Assembly: GCA_965183855.1 (NCBI GenBank)
Contig: CBCYMI010000041.1
Coordinates: forward strand, 1 to 45,813
Source: CBCYMI01 sp965183855
Lineage (GTDB): Bacteria; Pseudomonadota; Alphaproteobacteria; Caulobacterales; Maricaulaceae
DNA: 45,813 nucleotides
Reading direction: 5' to 3'
Position 1 is the stretch's first letter; every line of letters starts with the position of its first letter. Below, in pieces: positions 26,744 to 36,426 of the stretch. The translations under genes and the position numbers were made by a program. A model generated the notes under the pieces. That model had not been told where the DNA came from. It worked only from the letters and a program-made list of their open reading frames with translations, and did not search any database.

Positions 26744-28227
26744 GATGATTTGCTCCACCAGTTTTGAGGTCTTTGTTTAAAACCAGCTGATTTTTCCAAA
26801 GCATTTGCAACACTAAAAAGTGTTTCTTCATCTAAAGCACGACCAATCAATTGTAATCCTAAAGGCAATCCTTTTTGATCTAAACCTGCAGGAACAGAAA
26901 CAGCCGGCAATCCAACAATATTAGCGGTCACTGTAAAAATATCATTTAAATACATTTCCACAGGATTGTCAGACTTAGAGCCTAAGGGAAACGCTGAAGA
27001 CGGCGTTGTTGGTGTTAAAATAATATCACATTTTTGATAGGCTTCATCAAAATCCATGGCAATCCGCCTTCTAACCTTTAATGCTTTTTTATAATATGCA
27101 TCATAATACCCTGCAGAAAGGACATATGTACCAATCATAATACGACGTTTAACTTCATCGCCAAACCCCTCACTTCTAGTTTTCTGATATGTTGTTTTTA
27201 AGTCTTCTGCATTTGAACGAAATCCATATCGCATTCCATCATATCTTGCCAGGTTTGAAGACGCTTCAGCAGGTGCTATAATATAATAGGCAGGCAATGC
27301 ATATTTTGTATTGGGAAGACTGATTTCTACAATCTCACAACCCGCATTTTTTAACCATTCTTTTCCCTGCTCAAACAGGGAAAGCATCTCATCTGGCATG
27401 TTTGCCGTAAAATATTCCTTTGGAATACCAATCCGTAACCCTTTTGGGGAACGCTCAATTGCTTTTTCAAGATCTGGCATTTCCTGATTGATTGAAGTTG
27501 AATCTTTTGGATCATACCCTCCCATCACAGAAAGCATTAATGCCGCATCACGGACAGTTCTGGTAATAGGACCTGCTTGATCCAAAGAGGATGCAAAAGC
27601 AATAATTCCCCATCTGGAACATCTGCCATAGGTTGGTTTAAACCCAACATTTCCTGTCAAGGCTGCGGGCTGTCTGATAGAACCTCCTGTATCTGTTCCA
27701 GTTGCTGCAACACATAAATGTGCACTTACCGCAGCAGATGAACCACCAGAGCTACCACCTGGCGTTAAATCCTGATCACTATTCATTGCTTTCCATGGAT
27801 TAATAACAGAGCCATAATAGCTTGTTTCATTAGAGGATCCCATTGCAAACTCATCCATATTCAGCTTGCCTAAATGCACAGCCCCTTCTGACCAAAGATT
27901 TCCTGTAACGGTTGATTCATAAGGTGCAATAAAAGAATCAAGAATATGACTACCAGCACTTGTTTTAACACCTTTTACACAAAATAAATCCTTAATTCCT
28001 AAGGGAATTCCCTCTAACTTTCCTGGGTTTCCTGTTTGATATTTAAGATCAGAAGTTTGGGCTTGCTGCACGGCCTGATCTTGTAAAACCTCAATATAAC
28101 AATTCAATTGAGATGCTTGATCAATTGCATCAAGATACGCTTTTGTAAGCTCGGTCGATGAAAAACTACGCTTTTTCATTCCATTAATCGCTTCAGATAT
28201 GTTTAATTCTGTTAATTTTTTACTCAT
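26740..28227 (-). CDS. gatA: Aspartyl/glutamyl-tRNA(Asn/Gln) amidotransferase subunit A
   Basis: A 495-residue amidase that releases ammonia from glutamine for GatB. The Ser-cisSer-Lys triad is visible: Lys79 in GIPLGIKD, Ser159 in TPGGSSGGSS and Ser183 in GTDTGGSIRQPA, the last being the nucleophile. Length is normal. It overlaps gatC by four bases and gatB by four bases, so the three subunits are translationally coupled. Confidence 0.97.
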   Translation of the reverse strand: MSKKLTELNISEAINGMKKRSFSSTELTKAYLDAIDQASQLNCYIEVLQDQAVQQAQTSDLKYQTGNPGKLEGIPLGIKDLFCVKGVKTSAGSHILDSFIAPYESTVTGNLWSEGAVHLGKLNMDEFAMGSSNETSYYGSVINPWKAMNSDQDLTPGGSSGGSSAAVSAHLCVAATGTDTGGSIRQPAALTGNVGFKPTYGRCSRWGIIAFASSLDQAGPITRTVRDAALMLSVMGGYDPKDSTSINQEMPDLEKAIERSPKGLRIGIPKEYFTANMPDEMLSLFEQGKEWLKNAGCEIVEISLPNTKYALPAYYIIAPAEASSNLARYDGMRYGFRSNAEDLKTTYQKTRSEGFGDEVKRRIMIGTYVLSAGYYDAYYKKALKVRRRIAMDFDEAYQKCDIILTPTTPSSAFPLGSKSDNPVEMYLNDIFTVTANIVGLPAVSVPAGLDQKGLPLGLQLIGRALDEETLFSVANALEKSAGFKQRPQNWWSKSS

Positions 28228-28511
28228 TCAATTATCCTGGGTACCACAAAATAATGTTCATCTGTTTCAGGTGCATTTTTAACGATCTCATCTGCATATT
28301 TACCATCATTGACCTGATCTTTACGCAAAGGTGCTGTAATATCAAGCGGAGACGTCATTGGCTCCAAACCTTCTATATCAACCTCGTTGAGTTGTTCAAC
28401 CCAATCCAATATGGCATTCAAACGCTCAATAAGAGGTTCACTCTGCCCTTCTTGAAACTCAAGACAAGATAAATCTGCAATCCGCTTTATAACAGTTTGA
28501 TCAATTTTCAA
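28224..28511 (-). CDS. gatC: Aspartyl/glutamyl-tRNA(Asn/Gln) amidotransferase subunit C
   Basis: A 95-residue GatC, the small subunit that wraps around and stabilises GatA. It has the usual start VIKRIADLSCLEF, the central LDWVEQLNEVDIEGLEPM and the terminal PETDEHYFVVPRIIE. It is the first gene of the gatCAB operon; AGGGAGA is just upstream of the ATG. Confidence 0.95.
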   Translation of the reverse strand: MKIDQTVIKRIADLSCLEFQEGQSEPLIERLNAILDWVEQLNEVDIEGLEPMTSPLDITAPLRKDQVNDGKYADEIVKNAPETDEHYFVVPRIIE

Positions 28512-28886
28512 TGAAATCTCCCTTAAGGGTTAATACTTTATGATCTCGAGCTTTATAAAGATCATTTTATTTTTCAAATTGTCATAACAGGCTTATGCAT
28601 AAGCTGCAAGATGAATTCTCCGCTTTTTCCTGTCATGCATCGATCATTTTCTTTGCTCTTTTTTAAGAAAATATTTAAAATAGATCAAATTTGTTAAAAC
28701 GATTTTATTCACTCTGACAATCCCCTTATAATATAAAAACAAATCATTTAGTATATCACAGACAAAATAATCTTACTGGGTTAGATGTTTTTCTGATTAT
28801 TTTGAAAATCTGGATTAGATTTTTTCTTGCTAAAACAGAAATACAAATATTCAGTATTTATTCTGCAATATTCATAAATTTTTACT
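28512..28886. other. Spacer upstream of gatC
   Basis: No gene seen. It should contain the gatCAB promoter. ATGATCT (28540-28546) pairs with AGATCAT (28559-28565) around a 12-base loop, with a plus-strand T-rich tail; there is no plus-strand gene for it to terminate. Confidence 0.4.
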
Positions 28887-29565
28887 CTATAAATAAATAT
28901 CCAACAGATTAATTGAGGATAGAGTATAGCTCATGATATTTTTTTGCTTTAATAGGGCTTGTAAAATGGACTCCTTTTGAGATTCATTCTTAAAATAAAT
29001 ATATTGATCCTCCTCAATTTTTTTTATATTGAGATGATCATCATTAATCTGTTCGTCTTTATGAAGGATTATTTTTCCAATAAAGGGTAGGTTTTGTTTG
29101 TGCTTTTGAAACGATAAGGCTTTACTAATTAATCTTCCTTTTTGTATAAAAACGATTTTATCAGCAATTCCTTCAACTTCTTCCCATTGATGCGTTGTAA
29201 AAAATATCGTTCCAGAATAACGATCAATCATTCTCCATAAGGATTTGCGTAAAATAGGATCAAGCCCATCACTAGGTTCGTCCAAAACGAGTAATTTTGG
29301 TTTGCTAAAAAAAGCTGAATATAGTCCAACACGTTTTTTTTCACCTTTTGAAAATAGTTTAAACTGTTTATCTAGAAGATTAACAAGATCAAGCTTTTCA
29401 ATAAGATCGCGATCCTGCTCTGCTCGATAGATTTTTGAAAAAGAAGAAAGAAAATCTCTTTTACTTTTAAAAGCGGTAAAGTCGCAAATTGATCAAATCC
29501 AAAAACAATATCTTTTTTTTCCAGCGTATCCAGAAAACAGATATCACCTTCATAAGCAATCACTT
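28887..29565 (-). pseudogene. ABC transporter ATP-binding protein remnant
   Basis: The minus strand encodes the last two thirds of an ABC ATPase: a Q-loop-side segment with DICFLDTLEKKDIVFGF, a degenerate signature FSKGEKKRV, Walker B LLVLDEPSDGLDP, and the H-loop FFTTHQWEEVE. The Walker A end is missing because the sequence joins a HAD phosphatase remnant near 29565. A one-base loss in an A run near 29470 also breaks the frame. No permease gene is adjacent. It cannot bind ATP normally as read. Confidence 0.75.
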
Positions 29566-30092
29566 TTGCCATCAACATATCATGAGAGGTATCTCCAATC
29601 ATAATTGTTTTTCCTTATCACTTCCAAGAATGCTTATAATTTCTTCAGCCATAAATGGATGCGGTTTGGATGAACCATCATCTGAACAAACACAAATTTC
29701 AAAGATATCTAAAAGATGATGGGATGCCAATAAGCTTTCCATTCCTTTTCTTGATTTTCCTGTTGCAATGGCAAGATATGAATCTGTTTTTCTGATATTG
29801 TTTAAAATATCTAAAATTCCATCATATAATAGAGCATATTGATGTTGATCGCATGCTTTTATAAATTTTTGTTTATATTGCTTGTATAATTGTATTAATT
29901 ACTCCTGTTTTATATCTGAAGGCGCAAATACTTGCTCAAGAGATAGCCCGACCACCTCCACCTATCGCGTTTGATCATATTCTGGAATAGGAAGCGCCAT
30001 GCTAGAAAAGCTTTCCTGAATCAAATGATGAAAATCCATCTTGTATCCGCAAGCGTTCCGTCTAAATCAAAAATAAATGTATAAAAAGACAT
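29566..30092 (-). pseudogene. HAD phosphatase (phosphoglycolate phosphatase-like) remnant
   Basis: From ATG 30092 the start encodes FIFDLDGTLAD, the HAD motif I with the nucleophile Asp. Later pieces in other frames hold IATGKSRKG (motif II), SKPHPFMAEEI (motif III Lys) and IGDTSHDMLMA (motif IV). At least two frame changes (after motif I and before motif IV) and two in-frame stops lie between. The end is replaced by ABC ATPase sequence near 29565. It lies just after rluC, a place where related genomes, as I recall, keep an intact HAD gene. Confidence 0.75.
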
Positions 30093-30121
30093 AATTCAGA
30101 TCTTTACCCCTCTCATTTTCT

Positions 30122-31087
30122 TTATGAAAATCCACACAAATCAAAATTAAATTCTCGACAGGTTTTATGCATATGTTCAGGTAAAGGAGCTCGAATACGA
30201 ATTGCTTTTCCTTTTTCTCCCTTAAATTCTATCTGATACGCATGCAAATGCAGAACCTGTTCTGTCTTATCTGTTTTTATGCCATATTTATAATCTCCTA
30301 AAATAGGTGTTCCCAACACGTTCATATGTAAACGAAGCTGATGTGTTCTACCCGTAACAGGAAAAAGAGCTAACAAGGCTGATTTCTGACCTAATTTATC
30401 GATCACTTCATAATATGTTTTTGAATAACGAGCATTCTTTTCTTCTTTATCAACAAATGTCATTATTTCATGATCAAAGGCATTTGCCCGTTTTTTCATA
30501 AAGCCAGTAATTTCTCCCTTTCCAGGCTTTGGAACTCCTTTTGTAATCGCAAGATAGGTTTTATGAATTAATCGTTGTTTAAAAAGAGTTGAAATATAAT
30601 TTGCACTTTTTTGTGTTTTTGCCAAAATCAAAATACCAGAAGTATCCTTGTCCAAGCGATGAACAAGACAGGGGGCAAAACTTGTTTTTTTACGAGATAA
30701 AGCAAATCGTAACCGATCAATATGTTGATGTGTTTTAGTTCCCCCCTGAACAGCAAGACCTGATGGCTTGTTTAAAGCAATGATAAACTCATCTTCATAA
30801 ATAACCAAAGAACGTATTAGCAATTCATCTTCTGAAGAAAGCGTTTGTTTTTTGGATTTAGGTTCTATTTTAAAAAAAGGTAATTTGATATTTTGTCCAC
30901 GCATTAATTGTGTCGAAGCACTCGCACGCTTACCATCAACCCTAATTTGCCCCTTACGAAGTGCTTTTTCAATAAAACTATGTGGTAAACCTGGATAATG
31001 ACGCTTAAACCAGCGAGAAAGTCTACACTGATCATCTTCATCAGAGATGGTTACAAACCTAAAATAATGTGATTTATGTTCCATCAT
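30122..31087 (-). CDS. rluC: Ribosomal large subunit pseudouridine synthase (RluC/RluD family)
   Basis: A 321-residue RluA-family enzyme that converts uridines of 23S rRNA to pseudouridine. An N-terminal S4 RNA-binding domain (LSRWFKRHYPGL to RGQNIKL, about 23-69) precedes the catalytic domain, whose motif HRLDKDTSG (143-151) holds the catalytic Asp146. The C-terminal TGRTHQLRLH is also typical. The start ATG overlaps the crcB stop as ATGA, so it is coupled to crcB. Whether it is RluC or RluD cannot be decided by eye. Confidence 0.92.
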   Translation of the reverse strand: MMEHKSHYFRFVTISDEDDQCRLSRWFKRHYPGLPHSFIEKALRKGQIRVDGKRASASTQLMRGQNIKLPFFKIEPKSKKQTLSSEDELLIRSLVIYEDEFIIALNKPSGLAVQGGTKTHQHIDRLRFALSRKKTSFAPCLVHRLDKDTSGILILAKTQKSANYISTLFKQRLIHKTYLAITKGVPKPGKGEITGFMKKRANAFDHEIMTFVDKEEKNARYSKTYYEVIDKLGQKSALLALFPVTGRTHQLRLHMNVLGTPILGDYKYGIKTDKTEQVLHLHAYQIEFKGEKGKAIRIRAPLPEHMHKTCREFNFDLCGFS

Positions 31088-31455
31088 GTCAAAAAGGCTT
31101 TAATCAGCCACATGCCTAAAAAAGCAGAAAATAAAGACAGCCCAACAGAAGAAAAACAGTATAAAAAACTCTCTAACCATGCTCTTCGTTCTATAAACGC
31201 CAAATTCTCTAATGAAAATGCAGAAAAGGTTGTAAACGCACCTAAAAAGCCAATGCTTAAAAAAATATATAAATAACTGGTTTTTTGTTGTATGAGCTGA
31301 TAGAATATTCCTGCAAAGAAACTACCTGTAATATTAACATAGAAGCTCATAAACTGAACTCCAGAACCGTAATATTTATCAAGTGCTAAAAAGACTCCAT
31401 AACGTGATAAGGCACCCAATGCGCCGCCAATTGCAATTAATAATAAATAATTCAT
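31084..31455 (-). CDS. crcB: Fluoride channel protein CrcB/Fluc
   Basis: A 123-residue protein with four transmembrane helices that forms a dual-topology dimeric fluoride channel, lowering internal fluoride. Signature stretches are GGALGALSRYG at the start, NITGSFFAG in helix 2 and GFLGAFTTFSAFSLE, which holds the phenylalanine-box and TM3-break residues. It overlaps rluC by four bases. No fluoride riboswitch was recognised in the 237 bases upstream. Confidence 0.95.
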   Translation of the reverse strand: MNYLLLIAIGGALGALSRYGVFLALDKYYGSGVQFMSFYVNITGSFFAGIFYQLIQQKTSYLYIFLSIGFLGAFTTFSAFSLENLAFIERRAWLESFLYCFSSVGLSLFSAFLGMWLIKAFLT

Positions 31456-31692
31456 GATATGTAATATGAAATAGAAATCATAGCTAACCAGCCTTCCTTC
31501 TTAAAGCTTGGGTTTTCAATATTAATGACCATATTCATAAGCTCAATCTATCTTAAGCCTTTTTTACGCTTTTAGGCAATCTCTGTTTTTTAGACAAGTC
31601 TCAATCATGGAGACAAAAACCTACCTGCACATGCTAAACGATTTCATAATCTGGTTTTTGATATAAATACACAATCATAAAGACACACCAGA

Positions 31693-32127
31693 CTATGGCT
31701 GATTTTGCTCTTCTGGCTGATTATTTTCTTCTTCCAACCGCTTTTTATCTTCTGCACCTTTTGCTTTTGGATCTCTATCAACAAGTTCTATCACAGCCTT
31801 TTCAGCATTATTACCATAAAAATATCCAGCTTTTAAAACACGCGTATATCCACCATTTCTGTCTTTATACCGCTCGGCAATCGTATCAAATAGTTTTTTA
31901 ACCATGCTTTCATTCCGTATTCTAGCCATAGCACGGCGCCTTGATGCAAGATCTCCTTTTTTAGCAAGCGTAATTAATCTCTCAACATGAGGAGACAGAG
32001 TTTTTGCCTTTGGCAGAGTTGTGATAATTTGTTCATGCCGAATAAGATCCGCAGACATATTCGCAAGCATAGCCTTTCTATGTTCACTTTCGCGATTAAG
32101 CTTTCTGTGATGTTTTCCGTGACGCAT
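31693..32127 (-). CDS. rplQ: 50S ribosomal protein L17
   Basis: 144 residues, starting MRHGKHHRKLNR as in all bacterial L17 proteins, with the usual alphaproteobacterial acidic/glutamine-rich tail (EEENNQPEEQNQP). It is the last gene of the alpha operon, 37 bases after rpoA. No strong terminator hairpin follows; a weak GTCTC/GAGAC pair lies near 31590-31606. Confidence 0.97.
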   Translation of the reverse strand: MRHGKHHRKLNRESEHRKAMLANMSADLIRHEQIITTLPKAKTLSPHVERLITLAKKGDLASRRRAMARIRNESMVKKLFDTIAERYKDRNGGYTRVLKAGYFYGNNAEKAVIELVDRDPKAKGAEDKKRLEEENNQPEEQNQP

Positions 32128-32164
32128 AATGCCTCCAATAACACGCTAAAAGTCAAAAAAAGTA

Positions 32165-33181
32165 TTATTTTTGATCTTCATATTTTTTGATTAATTCCTC
32201 GATATTCTCAGGAGGCCAATTAACAACCTCCATTCCTAAATGTAATCCCATTGCAGCCAATACTTCCTTAATCTCATTTAGAGACTTACGACCAAAATTC
32301 GGCGTTCTTAACATTTCTGCTTCTGTTTTCTGTATCAAATCACCAATATAAACAATATTATCATTTTTTAAACAATTCGCAGAACGAACAGATAATTCTT
32401 CTTCATCGATCTTTCTTAATAATGCAGGATTAAAATCCAATTCAGAAAGAGAATCTTCTTCTTTTTCCTGTTGAGGCTCTTCAAAATTAATTAAGATTTG
32501 CATTTGATCTTGAATAATTCTAGCAGCATAAGCAACAGCATCTTCAGGTCGAACAGAACCATTTGTCTCTATATCTAAGATTAATTTATCATAATCTAAA
32601 ACCTGACCTTCACGTGTGTTTTCCACATGATAGGATACCCTTTTAACTGGAGAGAAAAAAGCATCAATTGCAATCTGACCAATAGGAGTATCTTCTCTTC
32701 GATGCTTGTCTGCAACAACATATCCCTTACCAAGATTAACTGTTAATTCCATCCTGAAATCTGCCTTCTCACTCAATGTACAAATGACATGATCTTTATT
32801 GATAATTTCAATGCCTGAAGGTAATTCTATATCTCCAGCTTTCACCTCTCCAGGTCCCTTTGCATGCAATACTAAATATTTTGGTCCTTCTTCTTCCATG
32901 CGGATTGCAAGATCTTTGATATTTAAAACAATATCCGTTACGTCTTGCTGCACGCCATCTATTGATGAAAACTCATGCAATGTGCTATCTATTTTAATTG
33001 CTGTTACAGCCGCTCCCTGAAGAGAGGATAGAAGAACGCGCCTTAACGCATTCCCCAAAGTCATACCATACCCTCTTTCCAATGGTTCCGCTATAATCTT
33101 CGCTTGTCTTATTGAATCATCACCTGCCTCTATTACAGGCTTTGATGGTCTAATTAATTCTTGCCAGTTTTTCTCAATCAC
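32165..33181 (-). CDS. rpoA: RNA polymerase alpha subunit
   Basis: A 338-residue alpha subunit. The N-terminal dimerisation domain includes GYGMTLGNALRRVLLSSLQGAAVTA; the C-terminal domain, which binds UP elements and activators, includes LSVRSANCLKND and LGRKSL-like FGRKSLNEIKEVL. I choose the GTG at 33181 (VIEKNWQELIRP) because AGAGGA lies about seven bases upstream and family members start at this point; the in-frame ATG at 33211 would add ten unrelated residues. Confidence 0.97.
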   Translation of the reverse strand: MIEKNWQELIRPSKPVIEAGDDSIRQAKIIAEPLERGYGMTLGNALRRVLLSSLQGAAVTAIKIDSTLHEFSSIDGVQQDVTDIVLNIKDLAIRMEEEGPKYLVLHAKGPGEVKAGDIELPSGIEIINKDHVICTLSEKADFRMELTVNLGKGYVVADKHRREDTPIGQIAIDAFFSPVKRVSYHVENTREGQVLDYDKLILDIETNGSVRPEDAVAYAARIIQDQMQILINFEEPQQEKEEDSLSELDFNPALLRKIDEEELSVRSANCLKNDNIVYIGDLIQKTEAEMLRTPNFGRKSLNEIKEVLAAMGLHLGMEVVNWPPENIEELIKKYEDQK

Positions 33182-33259
33182 GCGCTTTCCTCTCACACGT
33201 ATATTAATCAATTCATAGAATATTCGATATGTTCTTTAAAATTAAAACATATCTCAAGG

Positions 33260-33652
33260 TTAAACACGGCGCCGTTTTGGCGGTCTACAACCATTATGCG
33301 GAATGGGTGTTATATCACGTATAACAGTGATAACCAAATCAAGACCATGCAATGCTCTTAGAGCCGATTCTCGACCAGAACCTGGTCCAGAAACATTAAC
33401 CTCAAGTGTTTTTATTCCATGCTCCATCGCTTTTTTACCTGCATCTTCACCTGCCAATTGTGCAGCATATGGTGTAGAACGTCTGGATCCTTTAAATCCA
33501 ACCGTACCTGCAGATGACCATGAAATTACATTCCCCTGAGAATCTGTAATAGTAATGATTGTGTTATTAAATGTTGATGTAATATACGCAATTCCAGAGA
33601 TAATATTTTTCTTATCTCTTTTTCGTACTCTTGTTACCGTTTCTTTTGCCAT
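33260..33652 (-). CDS. rpsK: 30S ribosomal protein S11
   Basis: 130 residues with the standard ITSTFNNTIITITD, WSSAGTVGFKGSR and the terminal PHNGCRPPKRRRV. It lies between rpsM and rpoA in the alpha operon. The protein sits in the 30S platform near the mRNA exit. Confidence 0.98.
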   Translation of the reverse strand: MAKETVTRVRKRDKKNIISGIAYITSTFNNTIITITDSQGNVISWSSAGTVGFKGSRRSTPYAAQLAGEDAGKKAMEHGIKTLEVNVSGPGSGRESALRALHGLDLVITVIRDITPIPHNGCRPPKRRRV

Positions 33653-33692
33653 AAAACTGCCTTTACAATCTCAATCTTAATGATCAATCTCT

Positions 33693-34073
33693 TTATTTCT
33701 TCTTACCTGCAATTGGCTTTGCAGGGCCTTTACGAGTACGCGCATTCGTATGCGTACGCTGTCCTCTTACAGGGAGCCCACGCCGATGCCTTAATCCCCT
33801 GTAACTGCCTAAATCTTTCAAACGCTTGATATTTACAGAAATAATCGTACGAAGCTTGCCTTCCACAGGAATTTCTTCCGATTCAGATGCTGCATCAATG
33901 ACTTCTCTCAGCTTTACCTGCTCTCCATCTGTTAGACTATCTACAAATACTTCAGGTGATAAACCTGCACGCTCACAGATAACCAAAGCTTTTGCAGAAC
34001 CTATACCATAAATTGAGCACAAGGCATATCTTAATCTCTTTTTAGACGGTATAATAACACCAGCTATGCGCAC
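33693..34073 (-). CDS. rpsM: 30S ribosomal protein S13
   Basis: About 126 residues. I prefer the GTG at 34073 (VRIAGVIIP, matching the family's ARIAGVNIP) because AAAGGAG lies six bases upstream, whereas the ATG at 34079 directly abuts that site. The C-terminal RGQRTHTNARTRKGP is the usual basic tail that contacts P-site tRNA. First gene of the alpha operon, 211 bases after adk. Confidence 0.96.
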   Translation of the reverse strand: MRIAGVIIPSKKRLRYALCSIYGIGSAKALVICERAGLSPEVFVDSLTDGEQVKLREVIDAASESEEIPVEGKLRTIISVNIKRLKDLGSYRGLRHRRGLPVRGQRTHTNARTRKGPAKPIAGKKK

Positions 34074-34290
34074 AAACATCTCCTTTATTTTAACAATTTA
34101 TAAAACCTGTCTTTCATACTCTATTAAACCTGACAGGTCTGAATGTATATCCTATCTCTCATTTGTTTTGAGCAATTTCCAAAAAATATAAATCCATTCT
34201 CTAACTTGACAATCAAACCTTGTTTGATATTCTTTCTTTTCCATAAGGTCAACCAGTTAATAGAAAAGAATGTGTTCTTTTCCTATAAGG

Positions 34291-34881
34291 TTAGCACTTC
34301 CTGACTTTCATCGCATTGTCTAAAGCCAAAACTTCTGCAATCTTTAATGAAACAGTATCAATATCTAACATACCATCAATCACAGATAATTTATTTTGCT
34401 CTTGATAATGTTCCAGCAAAGGTCTTGTTTGATCTTCATAATTGGATAATCTTACTTTAAATGCTTCTGGATTATCGTCAGATCTTTGTTCTTCCTGATA
34501 GCGCTTTTGGATTCGTTTTATTAAAACCTCATTATCAACACTTAAATAAATGACCTCATCAATTTTCTGATGATACAACATTAAAATTCTATCTAGGGCT
34601 TCAGCCTGGCTTAATGTTCTTGGAAATCCATCAAAAATATAATCTTTAGTTGAGCCAAACGCTTTAATTTTTTTTTCTATCAATTCCGTTACAATCTCAT
34701 CAGAAACTAATCCACCATTTTTGAGAATTGAAAGGATTTTTTTAGCCAAATCAGTATCTGATTTGGAAATTGAACGTAAAATATCACCTGTAGATAATTG
34801 TATAAACCCATATTCTGAAGTTAAAATTCTAGCCTGCGTTCCTTTACCCGCAGCAGGCGCACCAAATAATACAATATTCAT
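34291..34881 (-). CDS. adk: Adenylate kinase
   Basis: A 196-residue kinase interconverting ATP, ADP and AMP. The P-loop GAPAAGKGT (7-15), the NMP site LSTGDILR and FDGFPRT are intact. The LID region is the short form (KRYQEEQRSDDNPEAF) without zinc-binding cysteines, as in many alphaproteobacteria. Its ATG overlaps the secY stop by four bases. Confidence 0.96.
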   Translation of the reverse strand: MNIVLFGAPAAGKGTQARILTSEYGFIQLSTGDILRSISKSDTDLAKKILSILKNGGLVSDEIVTELIEKKIKAFGSTKDYIFDGFPRTLSQAEALDRILMLYHQKIDEVIYLSVDNEVLIKRIQKRYQEEQRSDDNPEAFKVRLSNYEDQTRPLLEHYQEQNKLSVIDGMLDIDTVSLKIAEVLALDNAMKVRKC

Positions 34882-36206
34882 TTCCTACGTCCTCTTAAAC
34901 GTGATTTTTTAATCAATCCGTCATATTGATGGGCAACCAAATGAGACTGTATTTGTGAGACTGTATCTATTGTAACTGATACGACAATTAATAAGGAAGT
35001 TCCTCCAATATAAAAAGGCACTTTATAATAGGCAATCAAAACTTCTGGCAATAAACTAACAAAAGCCAGATAAAGGGCGCCAATAAATGTCAGGCGATAT
35101 AATACATAGCTTAAATATTCCGCTGTTCTAGCTCCAGGTCTGATACCAGGTAGAAACCCACCATAATTCTTAAGATTTTCAGCTGTTTCTTCAGGATTAA
35201 ACACAATGGGGGCATAAAAATAACTAAAAAAGATTACACCAATCGCATACACAGAAATAAATAAAGGTTGTCCTCTACCTAAAAGCGCAACGATTTGCTG
35301 AAACCATTCAGGGCTTGATTGTGCAGAAAATCCAGCAATCGTTGCTGGAAGCAGCAATAAGGAAGAGGCAAAAATTGGGGGAATAACACCAGGAATATTA
35401 ATTTTCATTGGTAAAAAAGAAGTCTCACCCCCATAAATGCGATTTCCAACCTGCCTTTTAGGATATTGTACCAATAATCTTCTTTGTGAGCGCTCAACAA
35501 AACAAATCAATAAAATGACCCCAATAGAGACTGAGATAATCATTAAAATCGCAAAAAGAGACAAACTTCCAGAACGTCCAAGACTTAAAGTCTGAAGAAT
35601 AGCTCTTGGAAGTTCGGCAACAATACCAGCAAAAATAATCAGAGAAACTCCATTCCCAACCCCTCTATCTGTAATCTGCTCACCTAACCACATCAAAAAT
35701 AGCGTTCCACCAATCAACGTAATCGTAACGGATAGTCTAAAAAAGATACCAGGATCAATAACAACATTTGCTGATTCTAACCCAACAGAGATACCATATC
35801 CCTGAACTGCTGCAATCATAACCGTTAAATAACGTGTATATTGATTAAGCTTTGTTCTTCCTGACTCGCCTTCTTTTTTGAGCTGCTGCAACGCAGGAGA
35901 ACCAACAATAACAAGCTGCATGATAATAGAAGCAGAAATATAAGGCATCACATTTAAGGCAAAAATAGCCATCCGCTCAACAGCCCCTCCAGCGAACATG
36001 TTGAACATACCCAATATTCCATGTTGAGCAGAGTCAAAAGCTGACCTGAAAGCTCCAAGGTCAACCCCTGGTAAAGGAATATATGTTCCCAATCGATATG
36101 CAATCAATGCACCAAGCGTAAACAGAATGCGCTTTTGCAGTTCCTTTGCTTTTGCAAAGCTGCCCATATTCATGTTCGCAGCCATCTGCTCTGCAGTTGA
36201 AGCCAT
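34878..36206 (-). CDS. secY: Protein translocase subunit SecY
   Basis: The 442-residue core of the SecYEG channel in the inner membrane, with ten transmembrane helices. Visible marks are YIPLPGVD, NVMPYISASIIMQL, the plug-side segments, and GIRPGARTAEYL in the fifth cytoplasmic loop region. I start at ATG 36206 (MASTAEQMAANMN) with AGGA seven bases upstream; the in-frame TTG at 36212 is unlikely. It lies between rplO and adk as in most spc operons; no rpmJ or infA follows. Confidence 0.97.
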   Translation of the reverse strand: MASTAEQMAANMNMGSFAKAKELQKRILFTLGALIAYRLGTYIPLPGVDLGAFRSAFDSAQHGILGMFNMFAGGAVERMAIFALNVMPYISASIIMQLVIVGSPALQQLKKEGESGRTKLNQYTRYLTVMIAAVQGYGISVGLESANVVIDPGIFFRLSVTITLIGGTLFLMWLGEQITDRGVGNGVSLIIFAGIVAELPRAILQTLSLGRSGSLSLFAILMIISVSIGVILLICFVERSQRRLLVQYPKRQVGNRIYGGETSFLPMKINIPGVIPPIFASSLLLLPATIAGFSAQSSPEWFQQIVALLGRGQPLFISVYAIGVIFFSYFYAPIVFNPEETAENLKNYGGFLPGIRPGARTAEYLSYVLYRLTFIGALYLAFVSLLPEVLIAYYKVPFYIGGTSLLIVVSVTIDTVSQIQSHLVAHQYDGLIKKSRLRGRRK

Positions 36207-36426
36207 TTTCAATTCCTAAATCTTTGTTTATTTATCAATTTAAACTTTAAATAAATCTCATCTGTTACTTATTCTGAAAGAATCATAAAACCTGTTTATT
36301 TTCCTTTATGAAAGCTTGTTATAAATTCCAATCCTTCAAAATCTCTACAGAAAAAAGGCTTCTATAATATTTCCTGAACTAGCTTACTTCATTTTTTAGC
36401 ATCCATTATTATACAGAAAACACTGT

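Noticed and set aside
28540..28575. Hairpin ATGATCT/AGATCAT with a T-rich tail as a rho-independent terminator.
   Set aside because: It faces the plus strand, where there is no gene to terminate, and the stem is short and AT-rich; kept only as a note in the spacer entry.
31076..31276. Plus-strand frame of 66 residues overlapping crcB.
   Set aside because: It is antisense to an intact, well-conserved crcB gene and shows no independent pattern.
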